Source: an uncultured Bacteroidota bacterium (GTDB taxonomy: Bacteria; Bacteroidota; Bacteroidia; Flavobacteriales_D; Sanyastnellaceae). From it: a DNA stretch of 64,000 bases. Within the stretch, counting starts at the first letter, position 1. The number at the start of each line of letters is the position of its first letter. The stretch is from NCBI GenBank assembly GCA_903932685.1, contig CAIZGX010000001.1, positions 46,200 to 110,199 on the forward strand, written 5' to 3'. The position numbers and the translations under genes are program-made. Below the pieces are notes generated by a model. It was given only the letters and a program-made list of their open reading frames with translations, made no database searches and was not told where the DNA came from. This document shows, piece by piece, positions 37,094-46,720 of the stretch.

Positions 37094-38386
37094 ATGAATG
37101 TATTAATCTTAGGTTCCGGTGGTAGAGAGCATGCTTTCGCATGGAAAATTTCTCAAAGCTCTCTTATACACGACATCTTTATTGCTCCAGGAAATGCGGG
37201 CACCGAAGCTTTCGGAACAAACCTTTCCATTGATCCTACAGATTTCAAATCAATAAAAAAAGCCGTAATTGAACACGGCATTAAAATGGTTATCGTTGGT
37301 CCCGAAGATCCTTTGGTAAAAGGGATTGTCGAATTCTTCGAAAAAGATAAGGCCCTTGTTGGAGTTGCCGTGATTGGTCCAAATTCAGTTGCTGCGCAAT
37401 TGGAAGGAAGCAAAGACTTCGCGAAAAAGTTCATGGCAAAACACGGCATTCCAACAGCGAAATACGGATCATTTACTCACGAAACCTTAAAAGAAGGACA
37501 GGCTTACCTCGACACACTTAAATCGCCCTACGTATTAAAGGCCTCTGGCCTCGCTGCGGGGAAAGGAGTGGTCATTCTTGAAGATATAGCGCAAGCTAAA
37601 AAAGAATTGAAAGCCATGCTTTCAGATAAAAAATTCGGTGAGGCTTCTAGCACTGTTGTCATTGAAGAGTTTTTAAAAGGAATTGAATGCTCTATATTCA
37701 TCATGACCGACGGGAACAATTACAAAATACTTCCTGAAGCCAAAGATTACAAGCGCATTGGTGAAGGCGATATGGGATTGAATACAGGCGGAATGGGTGC
37801 CGTTTCTCCTGTTCCGTTTTGCACGCCAGAATTCATCGACAAAATTGAAGCGCAAATTATTATTCCAACTGTGAAAGGATTAAAAGCCGACGGTATAGAC
37901 TACCGCGGATTTATCTTTTTTGGAATTATTAAGGTTGGAAACGAACCCTATGTGATTGAATACAATTGCCGTATGGGTGATCCTGAAACAGAAGTTGTTA
38001 TTCCTCGCATTAAGAGCGACTTGTTACATTTGTTCGAAGGCATAGCCACACAAACACTTGGAGAATGTGACGTTCAGGTAGACCTGCGCTATTGCACAAC
38101 GACCATGCTCGTTTCGAAAGGTTACCCTGAATCTTCGGAAAAGGGCAAAGAAATTTCAAATATTGAAAATGCCCGTGACTGCATAATCTTTCACGCTGGA
38201 ACAAAAAAGAACGGCGCAAAAGTGGTTACCAACGGCGGAAGAGTGCTTACAGCAACTGCATACGGAGGTTCACTTCACGAAGCCATTGGAAAAAGTAACG
38301 AAGCAGCAGACACCATCTCCTTCTCTGGAAAGTATTACAGAAAAGACATAGGAAACGATTTGAAAAAACTGATTAAGGAAAAGTAA
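37094..38386 (+). CDS. purD: Phosphoribosylamine-glycine ligase (GAR synthetase)
   Basis: PurD joins phosphoribosylamine and glycine with ATP in purine synthesis. The 430 residues start MNVLILGSGGREHAFAWK at 37094; the track start is ten codons too early. ATP-grasp features are present: LKASGLAAGKGVVIL, and the signature RMGDPETEVVIPRIKSDL. The gene is alone and its last 14 bp overlap the convergent M15 peptidase gene. Confidence 0.96.
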   Translation: MNVLILGSGGREHAFAWKISQSSLIHDIFIAPGNAGTEAFGTNLSIDPTDFKSIKKAVIEHGIKMVIVGPEDPLVKGIVEFFEKDKALVGVAVIGPNSVAAQLEGSKDFAKKFMAKHGIPTAKYGSFTHETLKEGQAYLDTLKSPYVLKASGLAAGKGVVILEDIAQAKKELKAMLSDKKFGEASSTVVIEEFLKGIECSIFIMTDGNNYKILPEAKDYKRIGEGDMGLNTGGMGAVSPVPFCTPEFIDKIEAQIIIPTVKGLKADGIDYRGFIFFGIIKVGNEPYVIEYNCRMGDPETEVVIPRIKSDLLHLFEGIATQTLGECDVQVDLRYCTTTMLVSKGYPESSEKGKEISNIENARDCIIFHAGTKKNGAKVVTNGGRVLTATAYGGSLHEAIGKSNEAADTISFSGKYYRKDIGNDLKKLIKEK

Positions 38387-39110
38387 GCGAAGGACAACTG
38401 TTAGAAATACCATTAACGAAGACACGAATTACTTCGATATCCTTTGAAATAGCACTGCCGAGAAAACCGGTGAGCCTTTCATAATTAATCTGCTCATTGT
38501 ACTGATTTAGTATAACCGACGAAATTGGCATGTAGCTATAATGCCATTTCTCTTCGCAATAACCTGTTCTTCCAGCAATCGTTTTGTTGTCATAAGTCTG
38601 ACAAAATCCAAAATTCGCAGCGTTCTTCTGAAGCCAGTCGTATTCCTTCTTACCTTTTCCACTTGCGAAGTAACTTGGCTCAAGTGAATTAATGTCAAGA
38701 TCCGTTCCCCAATGATGACGAGAAGTTCCGGGCATTGAACTGTATTTCAAAATATCTAGAGCGGTTTCTTTATCTGATTTGAAATTCGGACGACGGGCAT
38801 TCCACTTCTTTTCCCAAATGGCTTTTTGCATGTTGAAATTTCTTCCTCCTGAAATGACTTTCAACACAATCCCCTCCTTCTCGGCAGCAGCAGCCATTTC
38901 CTCAAATGCCCAATTCACTTCAAACAATAAATAACACGATTTTGTAGACCGTTTAGCGGCAACCAAACTAAAGCGAATGTCTTCTTCAAAATTTATTTTT
39001 CCCAAAAGAAAATTCTCATCCACTTGAAAATACCATGGAAAAAGCTGCGCGTTTCCTGGCATAGAAAAAAGAATTGCGGCAACAAATAAGACTATCGCTT
39101 TTTTAATCAT
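38373..39110 (-). CDS. Secreted M15 (VanY-like) D,D-carboxypeptidase
   Basis: With the ATG at 39110 the 245-residue protein begins with a signal peptide (KKAIVLFVAAILFSMPGNAQ). The M15 zinc site is visible: SRHHWGTDLDI (form SxHxxGxAxD) near residue 135, and EKWHYSYMP near residue 190. M15 peptidases trim D-Ala from peptidoglycan stems or precursors. The track start 19 codons upstream would hide the signal sequence and crosses the promoter box. It is not in an operon. Confidence 0.88.
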   Translation of the reverse strand: MIKKAIVLFVAAILFSMPGNAQLFPWYFQVDENFLLGKINFEEDIRFSLVAAKRSTKSCYLLFEVNWAFEEMAAAAEKEGIVLKVISGGRNFNMQKAIWEKKWNARRPNFKSDKETALDILKYSSMPGTSRHHWGTDLDINSLEPSYFASGKGKKEYDWLQKNAANFGFCQTYDNKTIAGRTGYCEEKWHYSYMPISSVILNQYNEQINYERLTGFLGSAISKDIEVIRVFVNGISNSCPSLTFP

Positions 39111-39115
39111 GTTCC

Positions 39116-39123
39116 CAAAGTTA
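39116..39123 (-). promoter_or_regulatory. Predicted -7 box of the M15 peptidase gene
   Basis: On the minus strand TAACTTTG ends 5 nt before the ATG at 39110, which again predicts a leaderless mRNA. Confidence 0.5.
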
Positions 39124-39157
39124 ACTATTCGAAGATTGGAATTCATAACTTCGCGAC

Positions 39158-40003
39158 ATGAATGCATTTGACTTTGACAAATGGCTTGCAGAAGCCTTGA
39201 ATGAAGATATTGGTCCAGGTGATTTCACTACACTCGCAACTATTCCCGACAATGCACTTGGCAAAGCACAATTAATAGTAAAAGATAACGGCATACTTGC
39301 CGGAGTGACCATTGCCGAAAAAATCATTCATGCATTCGATTCTTCATTGAAGGTGACAACTTTTATTCAAGATGGTGCAACGGTTCAAAAAGGAGACATT
39401 GCATTTATTGTGGAAGGGAAAAGTCAAAGCATCACAACCATTGAAAGACTCGTTTTGAATGTTATGCAACGCATGAGCGGTATTGCAACTGAAACGAATC
39501 GCCTTGTGCAAATGATCTCGCATACCAATTGTAAACTTCTCGACACGCGCAAGACCACTCCAAATTTCAGATACTTCGAAAAAGAAGCCGTAAGAATCGG
39601 AGGTGGATACAATCACAGATATGCGTTGTACGATATGATTTTGGTGAAAGACAATCACATCGATTTTGCAGGTGGTGTGAAACCTGCTCTTAGCAAGATT
39701 TCTGAATTCATCAAAGAACGTAATTTATCAATCAAGGTTGAAGTAGAAACTCGCAATCTTGAAGAAGTAGATGAGGTAATTGAAACAAGCGTGGCCTTTC
39801 GCATTATGCTAGATAATTTCACTCCTGAAAAACTTCGTGAAGCTGTGCTTCATATTAACGGCAGAGTAGAGACTGAGGCTAGCGGAGGCATAAACGAAAA
39901 TACACTTGTGAGCTATGCCGAAACAGGAGTAGATTTCATAAGCATGGGCGCCCTAACACATCATGTAAAGAGTTTCGATTTAAGTCTGAAGGCGATCAAA
40001 TGA
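39158..40003 (+). CDS. nadC: Nicotinate-nucleotide pyrophosphorylase (quinolinate phosphoribosyltransferase)
   Basis: NadC converts quinolinate and PRPP to nicotinate mononucleotide, the entry step to de novo NAD. The 281 residues have EDIGPGDFTTLATI near the start, the active-site run LDTRKTTPNFRYFEK and KDNHIDFAGG, and the C-terminal EASGGINENTL. Its stop overlaps yihY by ATGA. A near-consensus box TAACTTCG lies 4 nt before the start codon. Confidence 0.96.
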   Translation: MNAFDFDKWLAEALNEDIGPGDFTTLATIPDNALGKAQLIVKDNGILAGVTIAEKIIHAFDSSLKVTTFIQDGATVQKGDIAFIVEGKSQSITTIERLVLNVMQRMSGIATETNRLVQMISHTNCKLLDTRKTTPNFRYFEKEAVRIGGGYNHRYALYDMILVKDNHIDFAGGVKPALSKISEFIKERNLSIKVEVETRNLEEVDEVIETSVAFRIMLDNFTPEKLREAVLHINGRVETEASGGINENTLVSYAETGVDFISMGALTHHVKSFDLSLKAIK

Positions 40004-40944
40004 ACAAGAAAAAATTCAAACGTTACGCCACATGGTTTTTTAAGGTTCGACATTTCCTCGAACGTTATCACCCCTATGGTTTCGGAGGACTAAACCTTTG
40101 GGAAATTTCTTCGTTCCTTGTTGTTGCTTTTTCAGATGTTAGAACCACCATGCGTTCTGCGAGTATTTCATTTCGAATTTTCCTTGCCTTCTTTCCCGCA
40201 ATCATTACACTCTTCACTTTAATTCCTTTCATTCCTATTCAGAACTTCCAAGAAGATGTTTTCTTAGGAATGAAAAGTATTCTTCCCGGAGACACCTTTC
40301 AATTTATTGAAGGAACATTGTACGACTTGATTAATAAGAAGCAATCAACGTTATTATCTATCGGTTTTGTGCTAATGTTCTACTACGCCTCTGCAAGTAT
40401 GAATGCAATTATGCAAGCCTTTCAAACGAGCCAACATATGGAGGTCTCGGCTCATCCTTTCATTGTTCGAATTCTCAGTTTTATTATGATGCTCGTTTTA
40501 GGAGTTATGTTTCTGCTTGCTATGATTCTTTCTTCACTAAGTGAGAGCACCTTCCTTATCATGCACGAAAAAGGAATAATTGGAGATAAAGGTGTCATTC
40601 CATTTTTAACCTTTGGCCAATGGTTTATCTCAATATCATTCATCTATGGCATCATTACCATTTTATACAATTCCGGAATGAATTTACGCATACGCAAGAA
40701 CTGGAAATTCATTAATACAGGAAGCCTATTCACAACACTACTTCTGATAGTAACATCTTTCGGATTCAGCTATTTCCTTGAGAATTTCGCCCAATTCAAT
40801 AAACTGTATGGCTCTCTTGGAACACTTATGGTGATTCTCATTTGGCTCAATTTGAACATGGTTATTCTTCTTGTTGGATTCGACTTGAATGCTCTCATTA
40901 GAAAAAAATTAAGAACAACAAGATTGTCTAAGCATAAACTTTAG
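40000..40944 (+). CDS. yihY: YihY/UPF0761 family membrane protein
   Basis: A 314-residue inner-membrane protein with about six transmembrane helices. The family pattern ASISFRIFLAFFPAIITLFTLIPF appears near residue 50, and YGSLGTLMVILIWLNLNMVILLVGFDLNA near the end. The family was once misnamed ribonuclease BN; its real role is unknown. It overlaps nadC by 4 bp, so co-translation is likely. Confidence 0.92.
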   Translation: MNKKKFKRYATWFFKVRHFLERYHPYGFGGLNLWEISSFLVVAFSDVRTTMRSASISFRIFLAFFPAIITLFTLIPFIPIQNFQEDVFLGMKSILPGDTFQFIEGTLYDLINKKQSTLLSIGFVLMFYYASASMNAIMQAFQTSQHMEVSAHPFIVRILSFIMMLVLGVMFLLAMILSSLSESTFLIMHEKGIIGDKGVIPFLTFGQWFISISFIYGIITILYNSGMNLRIRKNWKFINTGSLFTTLLLIVTSFGFSYFLENFAQFNKLYGSLGTLMVILIWLNLNMVILLVGFDLNALIRKKLRTTRLSKHKL

Positions 40945-40966
40945 TATTTTAATAAAAAAATTAATT

Positions 40967-41398
40967 ATGAAATCTACTTTCTTCTTAGCCTTAGCGCTTT
41001 TTGCTTCTGTCTCGCTCTCTGCTCAGAGTGTAGTTGGTAAATGGAAAACAATCGATGACAAAACGGGTCTACCGAAGAGCATTCTTGAAATCAGAGAACA
41101 GAATGGTGAACTGTATGGGAAAATTATTCAACTCTTCCGTTCAGAATGGGCCAATCAAAACCCTAAATGTGTCGAGTGTAAAGACGACAGAAAAGACCAA
41201 CCTATGATAGGTATGGATGTCGTTCGCAACATGAAATGGAACGGTAGCATGTATAAAGACGGCACCATCTGTGACCCGAACAATGGCGATATTTATCGTT
41301 GTGAAATGTGGCTTAAATCAGGCGATGCAAACAGATTGGAAGTACGTGGGTACTGGGGATTTGTTTATCGCACACAAACTTGGGAACGCGTTCAATGA
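40967..41398 (+). CDS. DUF2147 secreted protein
   Basis: A 143-residue exported protein with a clear signal peptide (FFLALALFASVSLSAQ). The mature part matches DUF2147: VVGKWKTIDDKTG, then the paired cysteines in PKCVECKDD and MIGMDVVRNMKW, ending in GYWGFVYRTQTWERV. A small beta-barrel-like fold is expected. Function is unknown. It overlaps the following hydrolase gene by ATGA. Confidence 0.88.
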   Translation: MKSTFFLALALFASVSLSAQSVVGKWKTIDDKTGLPKSILEIREQNGELYGKIIQLFRSEWANQNPKCVECKDDRKDQPMIGMDVVRNMKWNGSMYKDGTICDPNNGDIYRCEMWLKSGDANRLEVRGYWGFVYRTQTWERVQ

Positions 41399-42117
41399 TA
41401 AAGATAATTGCCATTCATGGCTTTTTAGGAAACAATGAAATGTGGAAGGAATTACTCCCTTCCACTTTTTCTTTCTACACACCGCAAATGGCGGGACATG
41501 GCAACAAAGATTCTCTTCCGACAGACTCAATTGAAGATTTCGCGCAACACATTCTTCAACAAATAGATTTGGAAGAGTCAGACGAGTACATCTGGATTGG
41601 CCACTCCATGGGAGGATATGTGGCAGCGCATCTAGCAAAAACATTTTCAGATAAAACAAAAGCACTCGCCTTTTTTCATTCAACCGGAGATGCCGATAGC
41701 GAGTTAAAAAAACAAGACCGACTGCGCGCTATTGAAGCGGCCGAAAAGCACAAAGTACTATACGCAACAAATCTTATTGACGGCTTGTTTCACTCTGCCA
41801 ATGAACACAGAAATACAATAGACGAGCAACTTCAAAAAATTGAAAGCATGTCTGCTGAAAGTATTGTGCAAAGCTTGCGCGCTATGCGTGAACGAGAGTC
41901 TTCCATTTCATTTCTTATAACAGCAAAATTCCCAATATACTATTTCGCAGGAGCGAACGACAAAGTGCTTTCTTTAGAAAAAATGAACGCCGAATGGACC
42001 CTTCTTCCTTCAGCAAAAATCACCATTGTGCCCGAAATCGGACACATGGGACACATCGAGAATATTCCTGCTGCGAAAAAATTTATTGAGGAAGTACTTT
42101 CCGAGTTTGTTTCGTAA
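41395..42117 (+). CDS. Alpha/beta-hydrolase, MenH-like
   Basis: A cytoplasmic hydrolase of 240 residues from the ATG at 41395. It has IHGFLGNNEMW as oxyanion region, the nucleophile elbow GHSMGGYVAAHLA, an acid in AGANDKVLS and the histidine in IGHMGHIEN. It resembles MenH-like hydrolases, but no other menaquinone genes are here and the substrate is unknown. The start overlaps the DUF2147 stop. Confidence 0.85.
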   Translation: MIKIIAIHGFLGNNEMWKELLPSTFSFYTPQMAGHGNKDSLPTDSIEDFAQHILQQIDLEESDEYIWIGHSMGGYVAAHLAKTFSDKTKALAFFHSTGDADSELKKQDRLRAIEAAEKHKVLYATNLIDGLFHSANEHRNTIDEQLQKIESMSAESIVQSLRAMRERESSISFLITAKFPIYYFAGANDKVLSLEKMNAEWTLLPSAKITIVPEIGHMGHIENIPAAKKFIEEVLSEFVS

Positions 42118-42150
42118 ATTCACTACAAACTAACTTCTCAATTTTGCACC

Positions 42151-42978
42151 ATGTGTGGACGTTACGCCGTAGTTTCTAAAATTGAAGAAATTCAAAAAGC
42201 CTTTCGTGCTGAAATAGGCAAAGGAGTTGTGTTTAAACCCCAAGCCAATATCGGTGCTGGAAAACAAGGGCTAATTATTACGCAAGAAAACAAATCTGAA
42301 ATTCGGAATTCAACATTCGGATTTACACCTGCTTGGGCCGATAAGCCGAAGTACGTTTTGAACGCACGCGCAGAAGGTGATCACAACAAAGACAACTCAT
42401 TCTTTTTTTCCGGTTCGAAGGGCATTCTCGAAAAACCGTTCTTCCGAATTCCCATTCGAAGAAAGCGATGCTTGGTGATTGCCGATGCGTTTTACGAAGG
42501 CCCTGAACGTGGCGGATTGTCTCATCCGCATTGCGTCTTCCTTTCAACCGGCAGAATGCCGTTTGCCTTTGCTGGCGTTTACGATGAATGGAGAAATCCT
42601 TCAACGCAAGAAACTATGCACTCTTATGCTATTGTCACAACAGCTGCGCCTCCCGGCGTGCTTCTGCAAATCGGACACCCACGATGTCCGCTTATTCTTT
42701 CTAAACAACAAGAAGAACTGTGGCTCGATCCGCATGCGCATCTCGCTGATATCACTTCCATCCTTCAACCCGTTGTTGATCTTGAATTGAATGCTTATCC
42801 GGTAAGCACTGATATTAAAAACATTCATTCCGAAGGAAGTGATTTACTGAAGCCTACTGGGGATGCGCTTCTTCCGGAAACATCGTTCATCCTTCATCAA
42901 CACATTGAATTGTTTGGAATGGGAGAATCACGCGCGAAAAAAAGAAGAGAAAACGAAGGTCCTACCCTTTTCGATTAA
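42151..42978 (+). CDS. yedK: SOS response-associated peptidase family protein (YedK/HMCES)
   Basis: These proteins form a covalent thiazolidine link with abasic sites in single-stranded DNA through Cys2. The sequence begins MCGRYA, so the nucleophile is exposed after Met removal. VLNARAEGD near residue 68 and the FYEGPER acid near residue 114 fit the family. The usual HxRMP motif reads GHPRCP, a Met-to-Cys change. At 275 residues the protein is slightly longer than E. coli YedK. It sits 2 bp before a short DnaE, suggesting a joint role at damaged DNA. Confidence 0.92.
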   Translation: MCGRYAVVSKIEEIQKAFRAEIGKGVVFKPQANIGAGKQGLIITQENKSEIRNSTFGFTPAWADKPKYVLNARAEGDHNKDNSFFFSGSKGILEKPFFRIPIRRKRCLVIADAFYEGPERGGLSHPHCVFLSTGRMPFAFAGVYDEWRNPSTQETMHSYAIVTTAAPPGVLLQIGHPRCPLILSKQQEELWLDPHAHLADITSILQPVVDLELNAYPVSTDIKNIHSEGSDLLKPTGDALLPETSFILHQHIELFGMGESRAKKRRENEGPTLFD

Positions 42979-42980
42979 CT

Positions 42981-45929
42981 GTGCTTAACTCACATTCGTA
43001 TTACAGCTTGCGCTACGGAATATTAACCGTAGAGAACATCATTGAACTCGCCGTACAAAACGAATCCGAATTTGTTGCACTTACGGAAATAAATTCCACA
43101 ACAACGCTCCACGATTTTCTTCGACTTTCGAAAAAAAATAACATACGTCCACTGTGGGGAGTTGACTTCCGAAATGATGCGAATCAAGTATTCTTAGCCT
43201 ATGCCTGCAACTCAGCTGGAATAAATGAACTCGCCACATTCCTTTCGGAACATCTGCATCAGAAAAAAGAATTCGAAACGCGCGCACCACAATGGAAAAA
43301 TTGCGTGACGATTTATCCGTTCGAAAACTTTAAAAAGAATGCATTCAATTTGAATGAAACAGAATTCCTCGGTGTGACTTCTGCCGATCTTCCCATCTTT
43401 GAACGAAGTGAATGGAAATCGCAACGAGAAAAAGTGCTCGCTTTTCAGACTTCTACTTTTCAATCGCAGCGGCACTTCAACATGCATCAATTGCTGCGAT
43501 GCATAGAGAACAATATTTTATTGAGCAGACTTCAACTTTCTCAACATGGTAAAAGACGCGATGTTTTTCTTTCGCGAAACGAATTCGAATCGCAATTCGA
43601 AGGTGCGCCTGATCTATTGAAAAATACCTTTCAATTTTCAGAAAATTTTTGTTGGAAGGAAGAGGTTAATCACGCCGTTTCAAAAAATCAAAACACTTTC
43701 ACAGGATCTTTAGAAGAGGATATGAATCTTCTTCGACAACTCACGCAAGAAGGTCTTGCTTATCGTTATGGAAACAAACCGAACAATCATTCGGTTATTC
43801 AAGAACGCATTCAAAAAGAACTCGAAATTATTGAGCAGAAAAATTTCGTTTCTTATTTTTTAATCAACTGGGACATCACGCAATTCGCAAGAGACCGCGG
43901 ATACTACTACGTAGGCCGTGGAAGCGGTGCCAACAGCGTCATTGCATACCTGCTTCGCATTACAGATGTAGACCCGATTGAACTCGATTTGTACTTCGAA
44001 CGGTTCATTAATCTATACAGACAAAACCCACCTGATTTCGACATTGATTTTTCGTGGACCGATAGAGAAGAGATTACTGAATACATTTTCGAGCGGTTTC
44101 AAAATGTAGCGCTGCTCGGAGCTTACAACACCTTTCAATACAAAGCCGTAGTTCGTGAATTGGGAAAGGTATTCGGACTTCCCATTGAAGAAATTGAATC
44201 TTTAAGCAGTGGAAAATTCAATCCGAATAACCTCGATAAGAACCAGCAGAATGTCATGCGCTACGCTTCTTTCCTACAGGATTTCCCGAATAGCCTGAGT
44301 ATTCATTCGTGTGGAATTCTCATTTCGAATGAACCCATTCATAATTATTCCGCAACGTTTCTTCCGCCGAAAGGACATCCAACGGTTATGTTCGACATGG
44401 TGGTTGCGGAAGACATTGGTCTTCACAAATTCGACATTCTTTCACAACGCGGATTAGCGAAAATCAAAGAAGCGGTTCAGTTAGTGAAAGAAAGATATCC
44501 GCTTCGCGAAATAGATTTACACCAAGTTGCGCCACTCAAGCAAGACGAGCGCATCAAAGATTTGCTTCGCAACGCAAAAGCCATCGGATGCTTCTATGTT
44601 GAATCTCCCGCCATGCGCATGCTGCTTACCAAACTTCAGGTAGATGATTACTTGGGATTGGTCGCAGCAAGTTCGGTCATTCGTCCGGGTGTGAGCAGCA
44701 GCGGTATGATGAAAGAATTCATTCACCGTCATCGCGATCCGAAAGCCCGCGAACGCGCGCATCCGCAGCTGCTCGCGATTATGCCTGAGACATACGGGGT
44801 AATGGTTTATCAGGAAGACGTGATTAAAGTTGGACACTACTTCGGTGGGCTCACCTTGGCTGAGGCCGATGTGCTACGCAGAGGCATGAGTGGGAAGTTT
44901 CGTGGAAGAGAAGAATTCGAACGAACCAAAGAATCGTTTTTCGAAAAAGCAATTTCGAAAGGAAATGCACTCAACGATGTTGCGGAAATTTGGAGACAGA
45001 TTGAAAGTTTCGCTGGATATGCCTTCGCGAAAGGACACAGCGCAAGCTATGCGGTTGAAAGTTATCAGAGTTTGTTTCTGAAGGCCTACTATCCCATTGA
45101 ATACATGACAGCTACGCTGAATCATTTCGGCGGATTTTACGACACCGAAATTTATGTGCTTGAAGCTATGAAGCACGGCGCGAAAATTTCTGCGCCATGT
45201 ATTTGGGAAAGCGATGCCACGTGCGTACTTCATGGCAATGAAATTATTTTGGGATTCGGATTGGTGAAAAGTCTAGAAACGAATACCATCATTCGCATTC
45301 TTAAACTTCGTCAGAATGAAGGCATTCGCAGCATTGCTCAACTCATGGATCAAGCGCATGTGTCTGTTGAACAAATGAGTCTGCTCATTCGCATTGGTGC
45401 TTGTCGGAAATTCAACAAACCGAAAAAAGATTTGTTGTGGGAAACACACTTTCATGGCAATCCAGATAAACCTGAAATAGGACCGTCGCTCTTCGAAGAA
45501 CCAGAGAAGAATTTAACGCTACCTAAATTTCATGACGATTGGTTAGAGACTGCTTTCGATGAAATGGAACTCATTGGATTTCCGCTATGCTCCCCCTTTG
45601 AATTAGCATCTGAAGAACTTACGGTTACCGAAGTATCGGCGCAACTTCCCTTCCACCTAAACAAAAAAATTTCCGCGGTTGGGTATCTTGTTAATGTGAA
45701 GAAGACGCGAACGAATAAAGGAGAACTCATGGGTTTCGGAACCTTCCTAGACAAAGACCTTCAATTCTTCGACACAGTGCACTTTCCAAACAGCTCGTCG
45801 TTCGGCAACTTCAGAGGCAGAGGTATTTACAAGATCACAGGAACCGTCCTGGAAGAGTTCGGCGCCTATTCAATCGAGTGCACCGAACTCGAAAAAATTC
45901 CCTTCAAAAAAGACCCGCGATACATTTAA
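42981..45929 (+). CDS. Short DnaE-type DNA polymerase III alpha subunit (DnaE2-like)
   Basis: A 982-residue C-family polymerase, clearly shorter than the replicative DnaE (about 1150 in E. coli, longer in many Bacteroidota). The palm contains GRGSGANSVIAYLL near residue 312 and the catalytic aspartates in PPDFDIDFSW near 350; KGHSASYAVESY lies farther on. The N-terminal PHP domain has lost metal ligands: the TDH position reads ALTEINST, so proofreading or phosphatase activity is unlikely. GPSLFEE near residue 840 could be a beta-clamp site. It starts with GTG 2 bp after yedK. A second, damage-tolerant polymerase is the best reading; imuA/imuB are not present here. Confidence 0.88.
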   Translation: MLNSHSYYSLRYGILTVENIIELAVQNESEFVALTEINSTTTLHDFLRLSKKNNIRPLWGVDFRNDANQVFLAYACNSAGINELATFLSEHLHQKKEFETRAPQWKNCVTIYPFENFKKNAFNLNETEFLGVTSADLPIFERSEWKSQREKVLAFQTSTFQSQRHFNMHQLLRCIENNILLSRLQLSQHGKRRDVFLSRNEFESQFEGAPDLLKNTFQFSENFCWKEEVNHAVSKNQNTFTGSLEEDMNLLRQLTQEGLAYRYGNKPNNHSVIQERIQKELEIIEQKNFVSYFLINWDITQFARDRGYYYVGRGSGANSVIAYLLRITDVDPIELDLYFERFINLYRQNPPDFDIDFSWTDREEITEYIFERFQNVALLGAYNTFQYKAVVRELGKVFGLPIEEIESLSSGKFNPNNLDKNQQNVMRYASFLQDFPNSLSIHSCGILISNEPIHNYSATFLPPKGHPTVMFDMVVAEDIGLHKFDILSQRGLAKIKEAVQLVKERYPLREIDLHQVAPLKQDERIKDLLRNAKAIGCFYVESPAMRMLLTKLQVDDYLGLVAASSVIRPGVSSSGMMKEFIHRHRDPKARERAHPQLLAIMPETYGVMVYQEDVIKVGHYFGGLTLAEADVLRRGMSGKFRGREEFERTKESFFEKAISKGNALNDVAEIWRQIESFAGYAFAKGHSASYAVESYQSLFLKAYYPIEYMTATLNHFGGFYDTEIYVLEAMKHGAKISAPCIWESDATCVLHGNEIILGFGLVKSLETNTIIRILKLRQNEGIRSIAQLMDQAHVSVEQMSLLIRIGACRKFNKPKKDLLWETHFHGNPDKPEIGPSLFEEPEKNLTLPKFHDDWLETAFDEMELIGFPLCSPFELASEELTVTEVSAQLPFHLNKKISAVGYLVNVKKTRTNKGELMGFGTFLDKDLQFFDTVHFPNSSSFGNFRGRGIYKITGTVLEEFGAYSIECTELEKIPFKKDPRYI

Positions 45930-46040
45930 GAGGGTTCTATTAACCAACGCATCTGAATAACTCAAATTCGAAGGTCAAAAATTCTTGGGCAATTCTTTCC
46001 AAATTTGAACGTTACAATAAACACACAGATTCGAAAAATT

Positions 46041-46709
46041 ATGGAGTCAGCTATTTTATTTCTTCAAGCACCCGTTGCTGAAAGTTCAGATAAACTATCA
46101 ATCACAGACTTAGTTCTTAAAGGTTGGTATATCTACATTCCGCTTTTAATCATGAGCGTAATAACCATTTATATCTTCGTTGAAAGATGGCTCACTGTTG
46201 CGAAGGCGAACAAAGAAGATTCAAACTTCATGACCAACATTAAGCAATACATCAATCAAGGAAAATTAGATTCTGCCAAAAACCTTTGCGCAACAACCAA
46301 CACCCCGGTTGCACGTATGATTGGAAAAGGAATTGTGCGCATTGGCAAACCTTTGGAAGACATCAAAGGTGCCATTGAGAATTCCGGGAAATTAGAAATT
46401 TCAAATCTCGAGAAGAACACCTCCATTCTTGCCATCATTGCATCTATTGCTCCGATGTTTGGATTCTTAGGAACGGTTATCGGAGTTATTACAATTTTCC
46501 ACGACATTTCAAACGTTGGTAAAATTGAAATCGGAGTGGTGTCGCAAGGTCTTTACATTAAAATGATTTCTTCTGCAGCCGGATTGGTTGTGGGTATGTT
46601 GGCTTACGTTGCTTACAACACGCTAGTAACGCGCATTGGAAGACTCGTGAATACCATGGAATCACACGCCGTAGAGTTTGTAGACATTCTTGACGAACCC
46701 ATGAACTAA
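46041..46709 (+). CDS. exbB: ExbB/MotA/TolQ-type proton channel protein
   Basis: A 222-residue inner-membrane protein with three transmembrane helices. The family pattern IASIAPMFGFLGTVIGVITIFHDI is present near residue 133-160, and VVGMLAYVAYNTLV in the third helix. With ExbD it uses the proton gradient to drive TonB. The start is ATG 46041, not the track's TTG. An ExbD gene with a strong ribosome-binding site follows 11 bp later. Confidence 0.93.
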   Translation: MESAILFLQAPVAESSDKLSITDLVLKGWYIYIPLLIMSVITIYIFVERWLTVAKANKEDSNFMTNIKQYINQGKLDSAKNLCATTNTPVARMIGKGIVRIGKPLEDIKGAIENSGKLEISNLEKNTSILAIIASIAPMFGFLGTVIGVITIFHDISNVGKIEIGVVSQGLYIKMISSAAGLVVGMLAYVAYNTLVTRIGRLVNTMESHAVEFVDILDEPMN

Positions 46710-46710
46710 T

Positions 46711-46716
46711 AGGAGG
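46711..46716 (+). promoter_or_regulatory. Perfect Shine-Dalgarno site before exbD
   Basis: AGGAGG lies 4 nt before the exbD ATG. Such sites are rare in Bacteroidota and few other genes in this window show one, so it may raise ExbD output relative to ExbB. Confidence 0.8.
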
Positions 46717-46720
46717 CACC

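Noticed and set aside
45930-46040. Small inverted repeat GGTT-CTATT-AACC after dnaE
   Set aside because: The 4-bp stem is too weak and has no U tract, so I do not call it a terminator.
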